Source of the DNA: an uncultured Bacilli bacterium | GTDB taxonomy: Bacteria > Bacillota_I > Bacilli_A > RFN20 > CAG-826 | Assembly (NCBI GenBank): GCA_934133115.1 | Contig: CAKPAV010000014.1 | Location: 1 to 13,445 of the forward strand | Direction: 5' to 3' | Length of the DNA: 13,445 nucleotides | In this document: one piece after another, positions 8,360 to 13,445 of the stretch | Numbering within the stretch: position 1 is the stretch's first letter | Layout of the letters: the number at the start of each line of letters is the position of its first letter | Translations under genes and position numbers: made by a program | Notes under the pieces: generated by a model | What the model was told of the DNA's origin: nothing | Database searches by the model: none | The model's input: only the letters and a program-made list of their open reading frames with translations

Positions 8360-10143
8360 CTTTGATATACCTCATCATCTTCTAATAATTTGTTTTTTGG
8401 TTTTTTAAACATCCTAAGCGTTTCAATTGACTTGTTTTCATTTCTGTTAATTGGAATGGCCAGTTGATTATGTCTGCATAAGAATATTCCGCACATAGCC
8501 ATAACTAAGTCATCGTGGTTTCCATTAGTTGCTTGAACTTTTTCCTTTGCGGTTTTATCATTTCTAACAACTTGGAAAGTTTCCATTTCACAAAGCGTTT
8601 GATAATCGTTGATCATTTGATAATCTTCACGGAACGCAATTGCAAACATATCTATTTGCGCTTGTCTGTTTTTAGTCGTTGTTTTATAACCAAGTCTGTT
8701 TTGAAATCTATTAGACAAATCTTCATAATCTTGTTCTTGATAAATGTTTTTATAACCTGTTTTTTCGATAACATGAAGTAAATAACTTGTTGTATTAGTT
8801 TCTCCACTAATTAAGGCTTCGTTATAATAAACACCTAAACAATAAAGCTGCTTTGCTACTACATCTGCATCACATTTATTTCGCCAATAGACTGCTACTT
8901 GTTTCATTGTACAATTATCAATAACTTGAATTGCGTAATAATCTTCGCCACCCATAGCTGGGTCGTTATTGACAACATAGAAATGAGTTGGATCAGGCTC
9001 TTCATATATTTTGATGCTACCCCCATCAAACTCTACAAACTCTATTTCTGTAATCTCTATTTGAGAACCATCAGGAGAGTAAGAAATATTACAATTGAAT
9101 TCTCCTTTTTTTAACCACCCAGTTTTTAAAACTTCTTCTTTCCTTTTTTGAATTAACTCCATATTGAATTTTGAGTTTCCAGAAGTAATAAAAGCCTCGG
9201 ATGGGCAAGAAGGATGTTCTTGTCTTAATTTCTCAAGATTTCTATGCATCATCATGTACATAGAGTGATACCAAGCGATTTGGTTAAGTGATAGAGAATA
9301 TTTTTCAACCATTTCTTTTTCAAAGTCTAATAATTCAAATCCAGAATACTCAGTTGAATAATTAGGATTCGAATACCATGCAAAGAATTTAGGTTGATAT
9401 TCTCCATCGCCACTTGCATCTTGATCCCAAATGACTTTATAAGCATTAACACCATTAGCTGTTGTTTCTAATGTGACAATTGAATCTTTGTTTTCGATAT
9501 CAATTGTTTGGAGAACGGATGTAAGTGTTTCTTCTATATCGTTCCAGAATGCTACTTCCGATAAATGCAAGTATTGACAAGTATCAGAACGACCAGCATT
9601 TTCACCTTGAACGACAATTTTTATAGAGGATTCATCGCCATTACCATAGGTAATTACTAGTTCCTTAGCATTTGATTGCTTTTTTGGGACAAGTTTTCTT
9701 ATTGCGGGTGGCAAGTTTTCATACATGAACTTGTACTTTTTGAATAAGTTAGTTGCGTGCTCTGCTGTATCAGCAATGATTACTGCTGTTTTGTTAGGAG
9801 AAAAAATTGTTAATGAAAAGTATACTGCAGCTATGAATGTTGACATACCTAATTGTCGAGCTTTAAGTATATCGAGCCACATTCTTTCCCCGCGTCTTTT
9901 TCTATCACACAAATCTTTATAGACCTCAATTTGATCGATATTTAATTCGAAAGCAATTTTTCGTCCGCGTTTGTCTTTAATTCTCAAATAGCGTTCGATA
10001 AATTTCCAGACTGGTATTGAATGAACCTTTCCGCCATATGACAAATCAATTTTTAAATCCAGTTGATATTCTGAAAGCAATTGATCCGCAAGCGTGTTTT
10101 TGTAAAGTCCACTCTCGATTCCATTATTAAGAACCGGAATCAT
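8350..10143 (-). CDS. terL: Large terminase subunit (packaging ATPase and nuclease)
   Basis: Predicted length is 597 aa, with an ATG at 10143 and GAGG 6 nt upstream. It powers DNA packaging into the prohead and cuts the concatemer. The ATPase domain has a Walker A-like motif KARQLGMST at 94-102, the Walker B region YLHLSEVAFW at 191-200 with catalytic Glu196, and the coupling motif LETTANG at 225-231. The RNase H-like nuclease domain follows, with candidate metal ligands Asp394 (NNDPAMGGEDYYA), Glu448 (ISGETNTT) and Asp544/Asp545 (HDDLVMAM). Length and motif order are normal for TerL. The gene overlaps the small-terminase-like gene upstream by 17 nt. No frameshift or missing motif is visible. 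Confidence 0.96.
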   Translation of the reverse strand: MIPVLNNGIESGLYKNTLADQLLSEYQLDLKIDLSYGGKVHSIPVWKFIERYLRIKDKRGRKIAFELNIDQIEVYKDLCDRKRRGERMWLDILKARQLGMSTFIAAVYFSLTIFSPNKTAVIIADTAEHATNLFKKYKFMYENLPPAIRKLVPKKQSNAKELVITYGNGDESSIKIVVQGENAGRSDTCQYLHLSEVAFWNDIEETLTSVLQTIDIENKDSIVTLETTANGVNAYKVIWDQDASGDGEYQPKFFAWYSNPNYSTEYSGFELLDFEKEMVEKYSLSLNQIAWYHSMYMMMHRNLEKLRQEHPSCPSEAFITSGNSKFNMELIQKRKEEVLKTGWLKKGEFNCNISYSPDGSQIEITEIEFVEFDGGSIKIYEEPDPTHFYVVNNDPAMGGEDYYAIQVIDNCTMKQVAVYWRNKCDADVVAKQLYCLGVYYNEALISGETNTTSYLLHVIEKTGYKNIYQEQDYEDLSNRFQNRLGYKTTTKNRQAQIDMFAIAFREDYQMINDYQTLCEMETFQVVRNDKTAKEKVQATNGNHDDLVMAMCGIFLCRHNQLAIPINRNENKSIETLRMFKKPKNKLLEDDEVYQRWD

Positions 10144-10483
10144 CTTTTACCTCAATATCACCAAATAAAGATCCTAAATCAGCATTGACATCAACTTCCA
10201 CTTTGTTTTCACCCATGATTGTTGATAAGTCCTTTAATTTTGAAGTGCTAGGATTTTCAATTGCTTCTGCAATCGTTTTTGTTGCAACTACATCGATTAT
10301 GCTTATTCTTGCTTTTTCACCTGTTTCAAGTTCTAAAGGAATTTCAGCACCAAGAATTTTTTTCACAGATTTTTTTACCAATGTTGCATCTTTCATATCA
10401 TCGACTTTGCTAGCATATCCACGATAAATGTTTTGCTCCATTGGAGATAGAAATTCTAATTGTGATCTAATCTTCTTTTTCAT
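10127..10483 (-). CDS. Putative small terminase subunit
   Basis: Predicted length is 118 aa. I chose the ATG at 10483 because GAGGTG sits 7 nt upstream. A longer frame from 10504 would lack a ribosome binding site and would place GAGGTG inside the gene. The N-terminus is basic (MKKKIRSQLEFLSPMEQN), followed by helical segments (SVKKILGAEIPLEL, VVATKTIAEAIENPS, LKDLSTIMGE) and an acidic C-terminal tail (LFGDIEVKDDS). Small terminases bind the packaging site and present DNA to TerL. This gene immediately precedes terL and overlaps it, which is the usual position. The middle resembles small-terminase proteins in which a helix ends with a phrase like K-x-L/I-x-D-x-x-G-E. Sequence-based evidence is modest and position carries most of the weight. 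Confidence 0.65.
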   Translation of the reverse strand: MKKKIRSQLEFLSPMEQNIYRGYASKVDDMKDATLVKKSVKKILGAEIPLELETGEKARISIIDVVATKTIAEAIENPSTSKLKDLSTIMGENKVEVDVNADLGSLFGDIEVKDDSGS

Positions 10484-10578
10484 TGCATTACACCTCACTA
10501 TCATTGTAAGTTTTTGATTGTAAATACTACTAGGTAGAAAAAAGGTAAAAAGGCTAAAAATGAGAAAAATTTAAAATT

Positions 10579-10637
10579 GAGACATTGTTATACACGCCCG
10601 CCCTCCCATTGATTCGCCGGTATGGGGGTGGGGTCTC
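10579..10637. other. GC-rich imperfect hairpin upstream of terS; candidate cos/pac site
   Basis: In very AT-rich surroundings there is an island with CGCCCGCCCTCCCAT (10595-10609) and ATGGGGGTGGGG (10622-10633). These pair imperfectly around a 12-nt loop, and outer GAGAC/GTCTC arms (10579-10583, 10633-10637) flank them. The island lies about 100 nt upstream of the small-terminase start. Packaging sites often lie next to terS, and cohesive ends are often GC-rich, so a packaging role is plausible but unproven. No plausible gene covers this segment. Confidence 0.45.
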
Positions 10638-10737
10638 TTGGCTTTCTTGTTGCTTTTATTATTGCTTGGTGTCTTACTTTTTAGATGGGTTTCAAGTGAT
10701 AATTGCAAATATTCCCTTACATATTCATTGATATAAT

Positions 10738-10766
10738 AAAAAAAGCCCTTAAATAAGGCGTTTTTT
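10738..10766. terminator. Bidirectional rho-independent terminator-like hairpin
   Basis: Seven A, then GCCCTTAAATAAGGCG, then six T. The core pairs CCTT/AAGG (or GCC/GGC) and the outer A and T runs extend the stem. Read leftward it ends in seven U, read rightward in six U, so it can act both ways. It lies between the AT-rich region and the late operon and may insulate the late genes from upstream transcription, or serve as a target for late antitermination. The latter is speculation. Confidence 0.7.
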
Positions 10767-10942
10767 AATGTTTGGCTCAATTCATAGAGATTGAACCACA
10801 TAAACATTTATCACTTTTTATGCTTTAGTTATATAATAACTAACTTTTACTTTTTCTTTTTTTCAAGGTGTGTATTGTAAGAAAATATAATGTTTCAATG
10901 TAAATATACTAATAATAACTAAAACTAAGTAATAATAAATAA

Positions 10943-10960
10943 ATAATAATATATTATTAT
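10943..10960. repeat. 18-bp perfect palindrome ATAATAATATATTATTAT
   Basis: The 18 bases are identical to their own reverse complement, centred between 10951 and 10952. In DNA this AT-rich, some palindromes arise by chance, so its meaning is uncertain. It could be a protein-binding site or an unwinding element. Confidence 0.6.
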
Positions 10961-11159
10961 ATAAATATAATAAAGCTTATAAATGATGATAGATTGAAAT
11001 AAATGAGTAATAAAAGAAAAAATAAAATAAAAAAGAATGATAAAAGCGCGCGGCGAAAATTAAAATAAAATTGGATGAAATAAGCGTTAAAAAAATAAAA
11101 ATAATTTAATAAATAAAATTATTAGAAATAAGATAAAAAATAAAAAAATTTAAAAATTT

Positions 11160-11182
11160 TATATATTATAAAATAATATATA
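11160..11182. repeat. AT-only inverted repeat, 10-bp arms, 3-nt loop
   Basis: TATATATTAT and ATAATATATA flank AAA. It lies about 35 nt upstream of the rightward promoter's -35 element and could be an upstream binding site or simply low-complexity sequence. Confidence 0.45.
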
Positions 11183-11216
11183 TGGATGCTTAGAAAAACA
11201 AATAATAAAAAAGTTA

Positions 11217-11246
11217 TTGACAATGGCGCTAGCCCTATATTATTAT
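11217..11246 (+). promoter_or_regulatory. Sigma-A-type promoter for the rightward operon, with possible operator
   Basis: A consensus -35 TTGACA (11217-11222) is followed 18 nt later by -10 TATTAT (11241-11246). Transcription would begin near 11253, giving a very short leader before the Shine-Dalgarno at 11258. The spacer contains GGCGCTAGCC (11225-11234), the only GC-rich piece nearby, with GGC/GCC arms and a central GCTAGC palindrome. This could be an operator for the ribbon-helix-helix-like protein encoded just downstream, an autoregulation model that is inferred only. Confidence 0.75.
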
Positions 11247-11272
11247 TTTAGTGTCAAAAGGAGGAATGAACC

Positions 11273-11461
11273 ACGGCACGAAAGAGCAAAGAGCAAAAAT
11301 CAAGAGAGGCCAAAACCAAAGCCAAAATAAAATATGAAGCAAAGACTTATAAGAAGATATTATTAAGACTTCATATAACTAAAGATGCTGATATTATTGA
11401 AGCTCTGGAAAAAGCCCCATCAAAAAATGCTTACATAATTAGTAAGCTAAGAGAAAAATAA
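11273..11461 (+). CDS. Small ribbon-helix-helix-like DNA-binding protein with ACG in place of the start codon
   Basis: The predicted product is 62 aa: (M/T)ARKSKEQKSREAKTKAK, then YKKILLRLH (a likely beta strand), then ITKDADIIEALEK and APSKNAYIISKLREK (two likely helices). That layout fits small Arc/MetJ-type repressors and matches, from memory, phage and mobile-element proteins beginning MARKSKEQ. A perfect AAGGAGG at 11258-11264 sits 8 nt before the codon that should be ATG, but that codon is ACG (11273-11275). There is an in-frame TGA at 11267 and no internal Met, GTG or TTG, so no other start exists in this frame. Either ACG initiates weakly, the gene lost its start, or one base was misread. 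An out-of-frame ATG at 11266 would give only 23 residues and is too close to the Shine-Dalgarno. It is the first gene after the promoter, a usual place for an autoregulator. Confidence 0.7.
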   Translation, partial: TARKSKEQKSREAKTKAKIKYEAKTYKKILLRLHITKDADIIEALEKAPSKNAYIISKLREK

Positions 11462-11465
11462 AAAA

Positions 11466-11551
11466 CTCTTGCACTGTTTCAAAGTTTGGCGACCACGAAC
11501 AGACAAGAGCCCACCAGTAAAGAAGCTTTTTAAATAGCCCTTTTGGCTTCT
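11466..11551 (+). ncRNA. Probable structured leader RNA upstream of ardC
   Basis: The roughly 130 nt between the small regulator gene and ardC has a base composition unlike the AT-rich flanks and can form several helices. CTCTTG (11466-11471) pairs with CAAGAG (11504-11509), enclosing TTTGGCGACCACGAAC. AGAAGC (11521-11526) pairs with GCTTCT (11546-11551). AGCC (11536-11539) can instead pair with GGCT (11545-11548), which excludes the second helix. Mutually exclusive helices ahead of a gene suggest a regulatory leader or attenuator. I do not match it to a named RNA family, and no U run follows, so a plain terminator is unlikely. Confidence 0.45.
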
Positions 11552-11591
11552 CTATTGTATCAAAAATAAAAGGCGCATACAAGGAGAATGA

Positions 11592-12698
11592 ATGAATATG
11601 AAAAACACAAGCAAAAACCCAGCAATTAAAAATGACTATCAAATGAATGTAGAAATAGCCGATAAAATCATAGAAATAATAGAAAGTGGAGACGTTCAAC
11701 GTTGGCGCAAAACTTGGACAACAACATCAGGAAAAGGCGCTTCAACTATTTATAATTTAGTACTTGAAGGAATGGCAGCTGTTAATGTTTATACGATGCA
11801 ATGTTACAATCCTTTACTTGTTGAAGCTGGCTTTTATGTTACTTTTAAACAAATTAAAGACAATAAATTACATCTCAAAAAAGGTGCTAAAGGTGTAGCA
11901 AACTATAAGCCATGCTCTTTTTATAAGTATCTTACAACAGCTGAACAAGAAGCACTTGCACTTGAGATTGAAAACAAAGAAGAATTAAAAGAAGAAATAA
12001 AAGAGCTTATGGAAGGTAAGAAATCAGGTGTTAAAGTTTCTTTCAAATACAAGGATGCTAAAGGCAATGAAAGAGAATTTAACGAAACTTTGGAATGGAA
12101 CAGTAGACAACAAAAATTTGTTTATCGTAAATTCCAATTCGTACTTGAATATTTATTCAGAGCTGAAGATTGTGAAATTGATGTAAAAACTCTTTGGAAA
12201 ATCAACGATGGAGAAGCTGAGCCAATAAACGATTTAATCAGAATTCAAAAGGTTGAAGATGTAAAAGCTTCTTACATCGAAAGAGCAAAATTACATTTTA
12301 GCGAAGTTGAACAAGATAGAGCTTATTATAGACCATCTAATCATAGCGTTGTTATACCTACCAAAAACCAATTTGAAACCATTGAAGATTATTATCAAAC
12401 AATGCTTCACGAATTCGCACACTCAACAGGCCATCCAAGTTTACTAAATAGAAAAACTTTAACCGCTTCTTGTGGCTTTGGTTCACCAACTTATAGCAAA
12501 GAAGAATTGGTTGCTGAATTATCTAGTTTATACTCAATGATTTCATTAGACATCATGAATGATGACTTGTTAAAAAATAGCATTGCTTATTTGAAAAGTT
12601 GGGGAGATGCTCTTAAAGATGGCATCAAACACAACATCATCAGTACTATTAGCCAATCCAGAAAAGCAACAAATTTGATACTAGGAATTGAAGAATAA
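11592..12698 (+). CDS. ArdC-type antirestriction protein with zincin metallopeptidase domain
   Basis: Predicted length is 368 aa. The ATG at 11592 has GGAG 5 nt upstream. The N-terminal ArdC/DUF1738-like domain includes ADKIIEIIESGDVQRWRKTW (about 23-42) and the NPLLVEAGFYVTFKQIK segment (about 73-89); it is associated with single-stranded DNA binding. A Glu/Lys-rich insert spans about 118-145. The C-terminal zincin-like domain has RAYYRPSNHSVVIP (about 243-256), the metal-binding HEFAH motif at 273-277, and EELVAEL at 304-310 with likely third ligand Glu309. It ends in KATNLILG. ArdC proteins on plasmids, conjugative elements and phages are thought to protect incoming DNA against host restriction. 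The catalytic motif is intact. Polyvalent-protein or replication-associated roles are alternatives. Confidence 0.88.
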   Translation: MNMKNTSKNPAIKNDYQMNVEIADKIIEIIESGDVQRWRKTWTTTSGKGASTIYNLVLEGMAAVNVYTMQCYNPLLVEAGFYVTFKQIKDNKLHLKKGAKGVANYKPCSFYKYLTTAEQEALALEIENKEELKEEIKELMEGKKSGVKVSFKYKDAKGNEREFNETLEWNSRQQKFVYRKFQFVLEYLFRAEDCEIDVKTLWKINDGEAEPINDLIRIQKVEDVKASYIERAKLHFSEVEQDRAYYRPSNHSVVIPTKNQFETIEDYYQTMLHEFAHSTGHPSLLNRKTLTASCGFGSPTYSKEELVAELSSLYSMISLDIMNDDLLKNSIAYLKSWGDALKDGIKHNIISTISQSRKATNLILGIEE

Positions 12699-12713
12699 AT
12701 TAACAGTGAGGCG

Positions 12714-12729
12714 ATAACACTTATAACAC
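12714..12729. repeat. Tandem direct repeat ATAACAC-TT-ATAACAC
   Basis: Two copies of ATAACAC spaced by TT (9-nt period, about one helical turn) lie in the short gap between ardC and the 90-aa gene. GGCG and CGCT flank the pair and could form a weak stem. It may be a protein-binding site, but the copy number is low and chance is possible. Confidence 0.35.
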
Positions 12730-12777
12730 CGCTAAAAAAAAGAAAAATTATATAAAAAGAAAAAAGGAGAAAAACAT

Positions 12778-13050
12778 ATGTATTATCAAGAACAATTAAA
12801 GAAAGCAAGAGAAAATAAAATAGACCTTTTAGCAATAGATATTGCAAACGAAGTTGAAAGTGTTTTACCAAGATTAAAAGAACAAAAATTTGAAGATGCT
12901 TGTAGCATTATTGAAGAAGCATATTTAAAAAGTGAAGATTTAAGCATCAATCAAATTGCAAAAGCACTTTCTAAACTCATTTACAAAGATAAAAAAACTC
13001 TCTCTAATATCACTAGAAGAGTTCTTATAGATGAAGCTTGTTATATGTAA
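12778..13050 (+). CDS. Hypothetical protein, 90 aa, helical
   Basis: The ATG at 12778 has AAGGAG 8 nt upstream, and the stop is followed 13 nt later by the next gene, so both appear to share the rightward operon. The protein is mostly helical and charged (QEQLKKARENKIDLLAIDI, RLKEQKFEDACSIIEEAYL, SINQIAKALSKLIYKDKK, ITRRVLIDEACYM). The last third could be a small helix-turn-helix-like unit, but I cannot assign it. It has no membrane segment, signal peptide or catalytic motif. Being small and next to ardC fits an early-gene modulator or anti-defence accessory protein. That is context only. Confidence 0.7.
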   Translation: MYYQEQLKKARENKIDLLAIDIANEVESVLPRLKEQKFEDACSIIEEAYLKSEDLSINQIAKALSKLIYKDKKTLSNITRRVLIDEACYM

Positions 13051-13063
13051 GGAGGTTAAAAAC

Positions 13064-13445
13064 ATGACACAAGAATTAAGACAATTACAAAAAGCTGAAG
13101 CAATTAAAAGATTAGAGCTTCTTAAACTTCTACCAAACGTGATTACTGATTTTAAAAACAATGATACAGTTTATTACTCTGAAAGACAAAATAAAATCTT
13201 TGATGGTATTCTCTATTGGATTAGCAATGATGAAGACTATGAAAGATTAGTTAAAGAGTTTGAAGAAAATTATGATGCGCTTGTGTATCACGCACAATTG
13301 ACTAGATTTAGTTATGGTCTTTGCCTATCGATGTTATTTGTTTCTAAATACCAAGAAGAATGGGAAATGGAGCGAGATGCAATAACAAATCCATATGATG
13401 GAGTTATAGACACATATGCATATGTTGCAAATCTAAATGAACCAG
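13064..13445 (+). CDS. Conserved mobile-element protein of unknown function, 3' end outside window
   Basis: The frame is open from the ATG at 13064, with a strong GGAGG 8 nt upstream, to the right edge, giving 127 visible residues. The N-terminus is helical (MTQELRQLQKAEAIKRLELL), then KLLPNVITDFK, YYSERQ, and a central part with ALVYHAQLTRFSYGLCLSML and FVSKYQEEWEMERDAI, ending in TYAYVANLNEP. From memory, proteins with the phrases LVYH, LYVS.Y.EEWE.DR and AYV.N.D occur in phages and conjugative elements of low-GC bacteria, with no known function. It directly follows the 90-aa gene and is probably co-transcribed. Confidence 0.78.
   Translation, partial: MTQELRQLQKAEAIKRLELLKLLPNVITDFKNNDTVYYSERQNKIFDGILYWISNDEDYERLVKEFEENYDALVYHAQLTRFSYGLCLSMLFVSKYQEEWEMERDAITNPYDGVIDTYAYVANLNEP

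Larger units (their letters stand above)
10904..11216. other. Extremely AT-rich, C-poor intergenic region with palindromes (origin-like)
   Basis: About 310 nt consist almost wholly of A, T and a little G, with roughly nine C in 300 nt and A clearly exceeding T on this strand. It contains an 18-bp perfect palindrome at 10943-10960, a 10-bp inverted repeat at 11160-11182 and a near pure A/T block at 11087-11183. There is no convincing gene on either strand. Such DNA melts easily, and a replication origin or a promoter-rich regulatory zone between divergent operons is possible. No iteron array or initiator-binding repeat is obvious. Confidence 0.5.

Noticed and set aside
10571..10807. 78-residue open frame on the minus strand
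   Set aside because: It has no ribosome binding site, spans the terminator-like hairpin and the GC-rich hairpin, and its C-terminal half is a translation of those elements. I treat it as a chance frame, though it is not excluded.
11003..11068. Short Lys/Asn/Arg-rich frame (21 aa) starting at ATG 11003
   Set aside because: There is no Shine-Dalgarno, the composition follows the A-rich DNA, and no neighbouring gene supports it.
11266..11337. 23-residue frame from ATG 11266 overlapping the ACG-start gene
   Set aside because: The ATG is one base from the Shine-Dalgarno, too close for good initiation, and the product does not look like a protein family. The other frame has clear protein-like sequence.
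11439..11699. Minus-strand 86-residue frame across the leader and ardC start
   Set aside because: It is antisense to ardC and the structured leader, hydrophobic because it mirrors A-rich DNA, and lacks a ribosome binding site.
1..13445. Alternative genetic code (TGA as Trp) given the very low GC
   Set aside because: Long conserved frames (terminase, portal, capsid, ardC) use TGG for Trp and end normally. No internal TGA interrupts a recognisable domain.
1..13445. CRISPR array, insertion sequence, integrase or attachment site
   Set aside because: I saw no regularly spaced repeats, no transposase or integrase motifs, and no matching long direct repeats that could be att sites in the window.

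Overview
This window looks like part of a bacteriophage or prophage from a low-GC host, most likely a Bacillota or related lineage. The evidence is strongly AT-rich DNA, AGGAGG-type ribosome binding sites, TGG-only tryptophan in the standard genetic code, and a contiguous DNA-packaging and virion-assembly gene block. I cannot name the host or virus from sequence alone.

Positions 1-10483 hold a leftward (minus-strand) late operon with tightly packed or overlapping genes. In transcription order these are a small-terminase-like protein, large terminase, a small coiled-coil protein, portal, scaffold-like protein, an N4-gp56-type major capsid protein with a C-terminal Ig-like (Big_2) domain, a 67-aa protein, a tRNA-Ser(GCU) gene, a connector-like protein, a stabilization/tail-hub-like protein, and the N-terminal 579 residues of a large structural protein that runs off the left edge. 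This order is the usual one for packaging, then head, then neck and tail. The capsid and portal types suggest a short-tailed (podovirus-like) particle, but the tail genes here do not settle that.

Positions 10484-11272 have no convincing protein gene. They hold a GC-rich imperfect hairpin just upstream of terS (a candidate packaging or cohesive-end site), a strong terminator-like hairpin, and about 300 bases of extremely AT-rich, C-poor DNA with palindromes (origin-like), ending in a good sigma-A-type promoter that points right.

Positions 11217-13445 are a rightward (plus-strand) accessory or early block. The first gene encodes a small ribbon-helix-helix-like protein with an ideal Shine-Dalgarno site but ACG where its start codon should be. 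Next come a probable structured leader RNA, an ArdC-type antirestriction/metallopeptidase protein, a 90-aa unknown protein, and the start of a conserved mobile-element protein of unknown function. The two blocks diverge from the AT-rich region. That fits an early/late arrangement in which the right block handles regulation and defence evasion and the left block builds the particle.

The most unusual observations are the ACG-start gene, the structured RNA segment before ardC, the tRNA-Ser inside the virion operon, the possible split of the tail-hub protein into two overlapping genes, and the GC-rich hairpin upstream of terS.
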